NCBI GenBank assembly: GCA_023701075.1
Contig: JAMPXQ010000101.1
Location: 1 to 5,053 of the forward strand
Reading direction: 5' to 3'
Origin: Candidatus Woesearchaeota archaeon
GTDB taxonomy: Archaea; Nanobdellota; Nanobdellia; Woesearchaeales; GW2011-AR15
Length of the DNA: 5,053 bases
This document shows, piece by piece, positions 1 through 5,053 of this stretch. Position 1 is the stretch's first letter, and the number at the start of each line of letters is the position of its first letter. The position numbers and the translations under genes were made by a program. The notes below the pieces were generated by a model. The model was not told the DNA's origin. It saw nothing but the letters and a program-made list of their open reading frames with translations, and ran no database searches.

Positions 1-14
1 GTGCAAGCAGTTGG

Positions 15-971
15 TTATTTTCCATGTCTTATCAAGGCTATTCCGGCAAGGAGCGCTTCAAGCTGGATGAATTCATCGCTCCCTTCCACCATCCTGTATT
101 CTATCTCTCCGCAGAGCTTGACAATCTCAAGTTTCACAAGGTTTTCAGTGTCTGTCTTCCATATGACTCCTTGTATCTGTTTTATTATGTCAAGTCCGCT
201 TAGCCCCTTGTCCAGCATGACAGAGAGCAGTTTTTTCCTTGCTTCAGCAAGGTTTTGCTTTATTGCGTCATTAAGTATCTCAGTGACTTCTTTAGGCATT
301 GCAGCAGATGCGATTGAATATACCGTATCTTCCTTTATTTCACTTGATATGGCAGCGCAGCTTTGTAGGATGTTCTCTACCTTCCTGCAGTCTCCTTCAC
401 TGACAGTATATATGGCTTCTTTTGCAGCTTCTTCTATCTTGAATCCTTCTTTCTCTGCCAGGTCTTCAATGATCATGAAGACATCTTTCTTGTCAAGCGG
501 CTTGAACTTGAAGACGACACATCTGCTCTGTATTGGATCGATTATCTTGGATGAATAGTTGCATGAGAGGATGAACCTGCAGGTCTTAGTGTAGTTCTCC
601 ATGGTCCTTCTTAGTGCCTGCTGTGCCTCCCTTGTAAGTGCATCGCATTCATCAAGGAAGATTATCTTGAAAGGGACATCCCCTATAGGTTTTGTCCTGG
701 CAAAATCCTTTACCTTTATCCTTACTACGTCAATTCCTCTCTCATCAGATGCATTGAGTTCCAGGAAATTCTCTCTCCATGTGTCCTTGAAGAGCTCCCT
801 TGCGACAACAAGGGCTAAAGTGGATTTTCCGACCCCCGCAGGACCGGCAAAAAGGACATGGGGCATGTTCATTGTCTTGACAAAAGCCTGCATCCTTGCA
901 ATGATGTCTTTTTGGCCCTTTATATCCTTGAAATACTTAGGCCTGTATTTCTCCACCCATATCATTTCCAT
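15..971 (-). CDS. rfcS: Replication factor C small subunit (clamp loader AAA+ ATPase)
   Basis: RfcS assembles with the large subunit RfcL into the ATP-driven clamp loader that places the PCNA sliding clamp on primed DNA. The 318 residues show the family landmarks in order: N-terminal WVEKYRP (5-11), Walker A GPAGVGKST (43-51), NASDERG (73-79), Walker B IIFLDECD (103-110), sensor 1 around Asn138 (LSCNYSSKII), the arginine-finger box SRC (149-151), the sensor 2 region SEGDCRK (191-197, Arg196), then an all-helical C-terminal collar domain. Length is normal for archaeal RfcS, and no intein interrupts it, although archaeal RFC genes often carry one. Small deviations are Cys109 where most homologues have Ala in DEAD, and Cys195 in the usual GDMR. 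I keep the start at 971 because a TATA-like element lies about 27 nt upstream, which fits a leaderless mRNA; Met3 (965) is an alternative. The gene is separated from the PRC-barrel gene by 87 bases containing an oligo-T tract. Identification is very secure. Confidence 0.98.
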   Translation of the reverse strand: MEMIWVEKYRPKYFKDIKGQKDIIARMQAFVKTMNMPHVLFAGPAGVGKSTLALVVARELFKDTWRENFLELNASDERGIDVVRIKVKDFARTKPIGDVPFKIIFLDECDALTREAQQALRRTMENYTKTCRFILSCNYSSKIIDPIQSRCVVFKFKPLDKKDVFMIIEDLAEKEGFKIEEAAKEAIYTVSEGDCRKVENILQSCAAISSEIKEDTVYSIASAAMPKEVTEILNDAIKQNLAEARKKLLSVMLDKGLSGLDIIKQIQGVIWKTDTENLVKLEIVKLCGEIEYRMVEGSDEFIQLEALLAGIALIRHGK

Positions 972-984
972 GGCTGAAAAGAAA
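970..984 (+). repeat. 15-base inverted repeat, copy beside the rfcS start
   Basis: The plus strand here reads ATGGCTGAAAAGAAA. This is exactly the first five codons of the PRC-barrel gene, which lies on the opposite strand at 1326-1340. Read on, this copy gives the peptide MAEKKEM followed by a TAG stop at 991-993, against MAEKKTM in the PRC-barrel gene. The copy overlaps the rfcS start codon on the other strand. It may be chance in purine-rich sequence or a remnant of a duplicated gene start. Confidence 0.6.
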
Positions 985-993
985 GAGATGTAG

Positions 994-1001
994 TTTAAAA
1001 A
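994..1001 (-). promoter_or_regulatory. Probable TATA box of rfcS
   Basis: The minus strand reads TTTTTAAA inside a longer AT run (994-1006). Its centre is about 27 nt upstream of the rfcS ATG at 971, the usual distance from an archaeal TATA box to the transcription start. Transcription would therefore begin at or within a base or two of the start codon, giving a leaderless mRNA. There is no Shine-Dalgarno before the ATG, only a pyrimidine-rich stretch, which agrees with this. The match to the consensus is weaker than for the two upstream genes. Confidence 0.5.
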
Positions 1002-1044
1002 ATTATCTTGGGATGGATGTTTTAATGGCTAAAGATATAGAATT

Positions 1045-1050
1045 AAAAAA
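1045..1050 (-). terminator. Oligo-T terminator after the PRC-barrel gene
   Basis: The minus strand has TTTTTT starting eight bases past the PRC-barrel stop codon, within an AT-rich stretch. Archaeal RNA polymerase commonly terminates at U-rich tracts without a strong hairpin. A perfect 10-base palindrome, TCTGATCAGA (1054-1063), covers the stop codon just before it and might add a weak stem. The tract separates this gene from rfcS, which has its own promoter-like element. Confidence 0.45.
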
Positions 1051-1058
1051 TAATCTGA

Positions 1059-1340
1059 TCAGATGATGTCTTCTTCAGCGATGACCATGAAGTCGCCCAT
1101 GGCGATGACTGAGCTGAAAGGTATCAAAACTCTTCCCTGCTTGTCTTTCTCAAGGTCCATCTTCTCGATATATGGAGTTGGATTGTTCACGACAATGTGG
1201 ATTATCTCTCCTGATTTGGTCTCGAACACAAGGTCGCCGACCTCTCCGAACCTTTTCCCAGCCTTGCTTACGATTGTCTTTCCAAGTAGATGTTTTGAGA
1301 ATTTCTTGCTATCGTCTTCCATAGTTTTCTTTTCAGCCAT
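1059..1340 (-). CDS. PRC-barrel domain protein
   Basis: This is a 93-residue protein made of a charged N-terminal tail (1-16) and a single PRC-barrel fold. The landmarks are LLGKTIVSKAGKRFGEVGD (18-36), the strand EIIHIVV (45-51), and VLIPFSSVIAMGDFMVI (71-87), the last being the usual 'IPFSxVxxxGDxxxV' ending. The length is typical of stand-alone archaeal PRC-barrel proteins. PRC-barrels are small beta-barrels that mediate protein contacts in RNA processing (RimM), photosynthetic reaction centres and, in haloarchaea, the SepF-linked division proteins CdpB1/CdpB2. The sequence does not show which of these roles applies here. There is no signal peptide or membrane segment, so it should be cytoplasmic. 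The start is well supported: AGGTGA lies six bases upstream and a TATA box is well placed. Family is secure; function is unknown. Confidence 0.93.
   Translation of the reverse strand: MAEKKTMEDDSKKFSKHLLGKTIVSKAGKRFGEVGDLVFETKSGEIIHIVVNNPTPYIEKMDLEKDKQGRVLIPFSSVIAMGDFMVIAEEDII
1326..1340 (-). repeat. 15-base inverted repeat, copy at the start of the PRC-barrel gene
   Basis: The first five codons of the PRC-barrel gene (ATGGCTGAAAAGAAA on the minus strand) recur exactly on the plus strand at 970-984, next to the rfcS start. The two copies are inverted relative to each other and flank the PRC-barrel gene and its downstream intergenic region. Confidence 0.6.
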
Positions 1341-1346
1341 TATGAT

Positions 1347-1352
1347 TCACCT
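1347..1352 (-). promoter_or_regulatory. Shine-Dalgarno of the PRC-barrel gene
   Basis: The minus strand reads AGGTGA, six bases before the ATG at 1340. It matches the anti-Shine-Dalgarno end of archaeal 16S rRNA (core GGTGA) and fixes the start codon. It is the only strong ribosome binding site I see in the window. From the TATA position it would lie almost at the 5' end of a leader of about 12 nt. Confidence 0.75.
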
Positions 1353-1374
1353 GTATCATTAAAACCAAAGTGGT

Positions 1375-1382
1375 TATTTAAA
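1375..1382 (-). promoter_or_regulatory. TATA box of the PRC-barrel gene
   Basis: The minus strand reads TTTAAATA preceded by purine-rich GAAATG, which could serve as a BRE for TFB. The predicted transcription start, about 27 nt downstream, is near 1351, leaving a short leader that holds the AGGTGA. The same octamer stands before the M50-like gene. The PRC-barrel gene can therefore be transcribed independently, although read-through from the gene upstream, only 50 bases away, remains possible. Confidence 0.65.
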
Positions 1383-1390
1383 CATTTCTA

Positions 1391-2161
1391 TTAATGATGT
1401 CCCCCGCCGCCCTTTACTATATATTCATAGTCTGTACCAAAGTGCTGCCACATGGCGACAATCCCGACGATTAGGCCGAAAAGTATAGCGAATATAGGTG
1501 GCAGGAAGAATACGACTGCAGTGCACCCTAATACTATTCCGACGATGAAAGTCCAGAAATGTATATGCGGATAGAATATGTAAAATCCTGTGCTTCCTGG
1601 GAGCGGTATCAGGGAATATATTGCGAAGAGGATGTTGACCATCATGAACTGGAATATGATGGGGTTTGTCTTCCAGGGTGAGAACATTGCAGCAAGGAAT
1701 ATGTTGAAAAGCGGTCCTAGGCACCCAGCTTTGGCCCATTCCCAGTCATTGGTATAGTACCTGAATTCCCCTAGTCTGGAAGCAGTCAGATGCCTTATAT
1801 TGATTGCTCCGGGAAAGAAGAAGAAAAGATATCCTCTGGAAGCAAAGGTCACGACAAGCCCTATCATGAGCCCTAGCATTCCGGACTGGTAGACAGGGTC
1901 ATATCCATAGTAGACAGCAAGGAATCTTTGTCCCACCTGGTTTGCAGCGAGTGCGATTGTCGCGAAGAGTGCGCCTAAAAGAAGATTTGTGATGCCGGAA
2001 AAGAAGTCAAAAGTCACAGTTCCCCATTTATTGAATGAATAGAAGAACGCGATGAGGGCTATGGTTGTCAGCATCTGCTTTTTCTCTTCAGGAGAGAAAG
2101 TGAATCCATACCTCTTCAGGTTATAGAAGAAAGTCCTGTATTCCTTTGCATGGGATGCCAT
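1391..2161 (-). CDS. M50 (site-2 protease)-like membrane protein, probably catalytically dead
   Basis: This is a 256-residue polytopic membrane protein with six or seven hydrophobic segments (roughly 31-47, 56-82, 95-117, 143-160, 168-188, 202-222, 223-238). Its layout follows the archaeal M50/site-2 protease-like family. A helix ends in ALAANQVGQRFLAVYYGYDP (70-89) where active members have an HExxH helix followed by a YGY-type motif. Next come FPGAINI (116-122), corresponding to the family's PGA(V)YI, then GCLGPLFNIFLA (146-157), the G-P-x-x-N motif, and LIPLPGSTGF (184-193) in place of the NLLPxPPLDG motif. The zinc ligands and catalytic Glu are absent: HExxH is NQVGQ (74-78) and the later Asp is lost. 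Intramembrane proteolysis is therefore unlikely, and a pseudoprotease role in binding or sorting membrane proteins is an inference. The tail is GGGGHH. A TATA box 27 nt upstream suggests a leaderless mRNA. Family assignment is by motif reading and needs profile confirmation. Confidence 0.8.
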   Translation of the reverse strand: MASHAKEYRTFFYNLKRYGFTFSPEEKKQMLTTIALIAFFYSFNKWGTVTFDFFSGITNLLLGALFATIALAANQVGQRFLAVYYGYDPVYQSGMLGLMIGLVVTFASRGYLFFFFPGAINIRHLTASRLGEFRYYTNDWEWAKAGCLGPLFNIFLAAMFSPWKTNPIIFQFMMVNILFAIYSLIPLPGSTGFYIFYPHIHFWTFIVGIVLGCTAVVFFLPPIFAILFGLIVGIVAMWQHFGTDYEYIVKGGGGHH

Positions 2162-2184
2162 TGTCCCTTTATCAGGAATTCAGC

Positions 2185-2192
2185 TATTTAAA
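2185..2192 (-). promoter_or_regulatory. TATA box of the M50-like gene
   Basis: The minus strand reads TTTAAATA preceded by GGAAAAG, a plausible purine-rich BRE. The box is centred 27-28 nt before the ATG at 2161, so transcription should start at the first codon (leaderless). No convincing Shine-Dalgarno precedes the ATG. The box lies in the 75-base gap after the TraB-type gene and marks the start of a new transcription unit. Confidence 0.65.
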
Positions 2193-2236
2193 CTTTTCCA
2201 GGCAGGAACACGCCGCGTTGAGGGATATTGCACAAT

Positions 2237-2917
2237 CTATTGTTTATGTAGGATAGTGTGCGTGCTTTGGCTGTCAAACATAGCCAGATAGTTCATCATC
2301 CCTTTCACATGCCCCGCTCCCACTATCGCAAGTATCTTCGCTTCAGGGTTCTCCTTATTTATCTGGTAGAGGTTTCTTGCCATGAAATAGTCTCGTTCAT
2401 CCACAAGCACCTTATGGAATGTCGGATACCTATTCTTGGCTATGTCAAGGACCTTTTCGACAGCATCTTCAGTGATATCATTTATGTCAAATTTTATCTT
2501 CTGTGTGAATGAATCAAGTATCATCTTTATTATCTCTCTCTTCTTGAAATATTTAGAGAATCTCCTTAATGTTATCCCTATGTTCCGATCTATCAGTACA
2601 GCTCTGATTTTATTCTTCTCAGCTTCATTTAGGCCGGCCAGCATCTCAGACCCTGGTTCTATGCCCATGGCCTTCCCGAATTTTTTCTGCACAAACTCCC
2701 CAAAGACATAGAATAGGAACCCTTTCATACCGAGTATCTTTAAGAGTTCCTTCTTGCTTGGTCTTTCCTTGCTCCTAAGCGCTTCGACCCTGCCTATATC
2801 CAGTTCAAGAGCTATTATATCTGGTCTTATCTCATTTACAGCCTTCTTGACATTCTCTATGCTTACAGCTGATACATGCGACCCTCCTAGGAGATAGATG
2901 TTTTTGAACGATTTCAT
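2237..2917 (-). CDS. TraB/PrgY-type (TIKI superfamily) protein, soluble core only
   Basis: The 226 residues carry the conserved blocks of the TraB/PrgY family in order: LLGGSHVS (9-16, the GxxH motif, His14), IIALELDIGRVEAL (34-47, Glu38), IEPGSEMLAGLNEA (86-99), LIDRNIGITLRR (108-119), DERDYFMARNL (173-183), and ILAIVGAGHVKGM (195-207, His203). In the wider TIKI superfamily these His and Glu positions are proposed to form a metal-dependent protease-like site. TraB proteins themselves are best known from enterococcal pheromone shutdown (PrgY/TraB), and their biochemistry is unsettled. Many archaeal homologues are near 390 residues with C-terminal membrane helices; this one stops at the end of the core domain and has no clear membrane segment. 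It follows the ABC permease by 19 bases with no strong ribosome binding site, so it is probably co-transcribed with it. A role in processing or clearing a peptide linked to the exporter is speculation. The family call is secure. Confidence 0.92.
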   Translation of the reverse strand: MKSFKNIYLLGGSHVSAVSIENVKKAVNEIRPDIIALELDIGRVEALRSKERPSKKELLKILGMKGFLFYVFGEFVQKKFGKAMGIEPGSEMLAGLNEAEKNKIRAVLIDRNIGITLRRFSKYFKKREIIKMILDSFTQKIKFDINDITEDAVEKVLDIAKNRYPTFHKVLVDERDYFMARNLYQINKENPEAKILAIVGAGHVKGMMNYLAMFDSQSTHTILHKQ

Positions 2918-2936
2918 GTTTATTGAAAAGAAAAAC

Positions 2937-4844
2937 CTACTTCTTTTTCTTGGTTTCTGAACTTAGCTGAGCTATGACATATTCTTTCTTCTTTCCATTG
3001 AACTTATTCACTAAGTCCTTCCTCTTGCCGATCATCCTGAGCCATTCATTGATGATTCCTTCTTCATTTATCTCATCAAACCTCTCATCAGAGATGTTCT
3101 CTATGGATATCATGAGCTCATTTATGTTTTTTGCATATCCCTTGCCTATAGGGAAGTAGCTTAGGACGACGCTTTTCCTGCTCTTCTTGCCTTCTTTTCT
3201 GAACAGGATAAAGAATGCCAGGACTAATGATGCCAAGACAAGCGAGAGCAGCTGCATTTTTATGGATTCGAATCCGGAATTGAAGAGCAATGTTTTCTTC
3301 ACAGTCTCAGAGCCCAGTACAACAGGATTATATTTTGCTATCTTTAATATATATTCTGGCATGCTTTCAAGCGGGAAGACGATGCCTGAAGTAAGTAGCA
3401 GTATGGTGGCTAGGCTTACAGAGAACAGCATCGCCATCTCTTCAGTGTTGAACATCAGCCCGATGACCATCCCTAGCAGGATGAAGAACGTGGCCACGCA
3501 GAATAATGACAGTATCAATAGGAAATTTATATACCCGATATTGAAGTAGAGAAGGGACACAGCAAGTATGAGTATGAGCTGCACCATTACAAGCATGAGG
3601 CTTGTGATATAAGTGGCATAGTTGAATATCCAAGGTTTTGTAGGTGTCGTGAATATCCTAAAAGCAGCTCTTGAATTCTTCTCCATTATTATCAGTGTAG
3701 AAGGGAGTAGTATCCCGATGAACATCATGAGTATCACAAGGAGGCTTGGGAATAGATAGCTAAGGTTTGATTTCGATTCAGTTATTGGATTTATTTCAGT
3801 GGTTATTGGAGAGACGATATTTGCTGCATCGGTTATTGCAATGGTATCTATGTCTGTTATTATCTTGTTTATGTCTTTGTCAAGGCTATCAGCCTTCTCT
3901 TTTAGGCTCTTGCTGCTCCTGCTTATTGAATCAAGCTTGTTTAATACTTGGCTGTTGACATTTGCTGCATTCGTCAGTTTCTGGTTAAGGTCTCTGAGTG
4001 CAGCGTCGACTTCAGTCACAAGCTTTGTCAGTTCTTTTGTTGTCACATTATGGCTGCTTGCAATAGCGCTGTCAAGTTCAGTTATCTTGTCCTGCAGCTT
4101 GTTTATGTCGCTGGTCTGGTTGGAATTCAGCGACCCTTCGCTTTTCACTTTAGTGATGAAAGATTTTGCGCTGACAATCATTGCATCAGTGTCTTTTAGG
4201 AAAGTATCCTGTTTTGTCTTAAGGCTTGTTATGCTGAGTGTCACGCTTCTCTGTCCGCTTGTATCAAAATTAAGTCCGCTCAGGCTGGATGAGGATGCTT
4301 CGCTGTTAGTGCTTATTATGACATTTTCATTAGTGATGCCGGAAAGTGTGTTTCTGGAGCCGACAAGCGTGTTTTTGCTGGTGAAGAGGCTGTTTAGTAT
4401 CTTCTGCGTGAGATCCTTGCTGATTCCTTCAGTGACTTCTCCAAATGATTCAGAAAGTTTTGACATGACAAGGTATACGACATTCACTTTAGATTCATCC
4501 ACATAGAACTTGACGACATTCTGCATGTCGTTTCGAACTACCATATTTGGAGGGAAGACAATGCACGCCTGCACTTCCTGTTCTTTCACTGCCGTGACGC
4601 AAGTCTCATTGGTATCATATTTCTTGACAGAGAAACCGCCTTCATTGAGGTTCTCTATGACAGATTCGCTTAGGTCAGAATATCCTTCCGAATACGCTCC
4701 CATCTTGAGGAAGAATTTGTTTGAACTGAATGACAGTCCTACAAGTAATATGAGGAGAAGCGGTCCTAAGACTAGCACAATTGTAGATACTTTTGACCTA
4801 AGCAGTAGCTTAATGTTCTTTTTTATTATCTGGTTTGTTTTCAT
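2937..4844 (-). CDS. ABC-2 type transporter permease with large coiled-coil ectodomain
   Basis: This 635-residue protein is built as an ABC-2 exporter permease: helix 1 (about 20-40), a long extracytoplasmic region (41-361), then five helices (about 362-388, 409-433, 437-464, 470-490, 528-548). The stretch SGIVFPLESMPEYILKIAKY (486-505), followed by NPVVLGSETVKK (506-517), is the typical conserved segment before the last helix in ABC-2 permeases. The ectodomain has an alpha/beta-like start with two cysteines (82 and 94, possible disulfide), a Ser/Thr/Asn-rich middle (about 160-205), and a heptad-like helical region (about 210-335) with several N-x-S/T sequons (for example 242 and 266). A charged cytoplasmic tail follows helix 6 and ends in KKKK. 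The neighbouring ATPase is its likely partner, and the genes overlap by 35 bases. No Shine-Dalgarno is visible before the ATG, but the next Met (48) lies beyond helix 1, so this start is preferred. The substrate is unknown; YhgE/Pip-like and multidrug or lipid exporters share this layout. Confidence 0.93.
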   Translation of the reverse strand: MKTNQIIKKNIKLLLRSKVSTIVLVLGPLLLILLVGLSFSSNKFFLKMGAYSEGYSDLSESVIENLNEGGFSVKKYDTNETCVTAVKEQEVQACIVFPPNMVVRNDMQNVVKFYVDESKVNVVYLVMSKLSESFGEVTEGISKDLTQKILNSLFTSKNTLVGSRNTLSGITNENVIISTNSEASSSSLSGLNFDTSGQRSVTLSITSLKTKQDTFLKDTDAMIVSAKSFITKVKSEGSLNSNQTSDINKLQDKITELDSAIASSHNVTTKELTKLVTEVDAALRDLNQKLTNAANVNSQVLNKLDSISRSSKSLKEKADSLDKDINKIITDIDTIAITDAANIVSPITTEINPITESKSNLSYLFPSLLVILMMFIGILLPSTLIIMEKNSRAAFRIFTTPTKPWIFNYATYITSLMLVMVQLILILAVSLLYFNIGYINFLLILSLFCVATFFILLGMVIGLMFNTEEMAMLFSVSLATILLLTSGIVFPLESMPEYILKIAKYNPVVLGSETVKKTLLFNSGFESIKMQLLSLVLASLVLAFFILFRKEGKKSRKSVVLSYFPIGKGYAKNINELMISIENISDERFDEINEEGIINEWLRMIGKRKDLVNKFNGKKKEYVIAQLSSETKKKK

Positions 4845-5053
4845 TGGTAAGGTTCTTGAATACGTCTCTTAAGCTGAGTTTTGATATCCTTAGATCGAGC
4901 AGGTTCTCTTCAAGCTTTTCTATTGTCTGTAGGAGCTTCACAAGCAGCTTGTCTGGCCTGTTGGTATATATCACAAGGCTGTTCCCTCGGTTCTCAGCTT
5001 TTATTATGAGTGTGTTTTTGAAATTCTTTAAGATTGTCTCGTAGTCTCCCGGA
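4810..5053 (-). CDS. ABC transporter ATP-binding protein, C-terminal fragment (partial)
   Basis: A minus-strand frame stays open from the window edge (first whole codon at 5052-5050) to a TAA at 4810-4812, giving 80 residues. The sequence includes VIYTNRPDKLLVKLLQTIEK and then ISKLSLRDVFKNLTNE, ending ENKPDNKKEH. The 'L.SLRDVFKNLT' pattern is the usual C-terminal end of ATPases that drive ABC-2 exporters, where it follows the nucleotide-binding domain as a small regulatory domain. The Walker A, signature and Walker B motifs lie outside the window, so ATPase activity cannot be judged here. Its last 35 bases overlap the start of the permease gene in another frame, which supports translational coupling and a matched transporter pair. 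The 5' truncation comes from the window edge and is not decay. The call rests on the C-terminal pattern plus context. Confidence 0.87.
   Translation of the reverse strand, partial: PGDYETILKNFKNTLIIKAENRGNSLVIYTNRPDKLLVKLLQTIEKLEENLLDLRISKLSLRDVFKNLTNENKPDNKKEH

Noticed and set aside
1..558. Plus-strand open frame of 185 codons
   Set aside because: It lies antisense to rfcS, whose motifs are unmistakable on the minus strand, and its translation resembles no family.
601..993. Plus-strand open frame ending MAEKKEM
   Set aside because: Most of it is antisense to rfcS. Only its last seven codons are of interest, as a copy of the PRC-barrel gene start, and they are reported as a repeat.
1054..1063. 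Palindrome TCTGATCAGA over the PRC-barrel stop codon as an operator
   Set aside because: At ten bases it is short, sits at the 3' end of a gene, and occurs once, so there is no support for a binding site. It is mentioned only with the terminator.
1425..1739. Second minus-strand frame inside the M50-like gene
   Set aside because: It overlaps conserved M50-like motifs in another frame and shows no domain of its own; the Arg/His-rich translation is typical of an out-of-frame reading.
1928..1942. Sequencing error as the cause of the missing HExxH motif
   Set aside because: Three separate positions would need several base changes without any frameshift, and the Asp-bearing motif far away is degraded as well, so a real substitution pattern is more likely.
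2162..2236. Possible hairpin terminator after the TraB-type gene
   Set aside because: Only short matches (ATTG/CAAT around 2225-2240, ACGC/GCGT around 2210-2218) are present, without a following T run, so no terminator is called.
3799..4506. Long open plus-strand frame of 235 codons opposite the permease ectodomain
   Set aside because: It is antisense to the Ser/Thr-rich and coiled-coil part of a well-supported permease. Its Leu/Ser-rich translation is the mirror of that composition, with no recognisable motif and no promoter or ribosome binding site seen.

Overview
The window looks archaeal. The evidence is an archaeal/eukaryotic-type replication factor C small subunit, a stand-alone PRC-barrel protein, a TraB/PrgY-type protein, TTTAAATA-type TATA boxes about 27 nt from start codons, and a GGTGA-type ribosome binding site. 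The base composition is fairly AT-rich. The membrane protein resembles the site-2-protease-like proteins common in DPANN-type archaea (Woesearchaeota, Pacearchaeota and relatives). That lineage guess is an inference from family resemblance and was not tested.

All six recognisable genes lie on the minus strand, so transcription runs from high to low coordinates. In transcription order they are: the C-terminal end of an ABC transporter ATPase (cut by the window edge at 5053); a 635-residue ABC-2 permease whose start overlaps the ATPase end by 35 bases; a 226-residue TraB-type protein 19 bases further on; then, after a 75-base gap with its own TATA box, a 256-residue polytopic M50-like protein; a 93-residue PRC-barrel protein with its own TATA box and Shine-Dalgarno; and finally rfcS with its own TATA-like element just after an oligo-T tract. 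Coding density is high, the longest gap is 87 bases, and no stretch over 300 bases lacks a gene. I see no RNA gene, CRISPR array or mobile element.

The ATPase, permease and TraB-type genes look like one transcription unit for an envelope exporter with an associated TraB-type protein. The permease has one N-terminal membrane helix, a roughly 320-residue extracytoplasmic region rich in predicted coiled coil, five C-terminal helices, and a cytoplasmic tail resembling a small helical module seen in other archaeal proteins. The other three genes appear to be transcribed separately, and two of them, the M50-like gene and rfcS, probably give leaderless or near-leaderless mRNAs.

The most notable observation is that the M50-like protein keeps the family fold landmarks but has NQVGQ where the zinc-protease HExxH motif should be. 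The second metal-ligand (Asp) motif is also degraded. It is best read as a membrane pseudoprotease.
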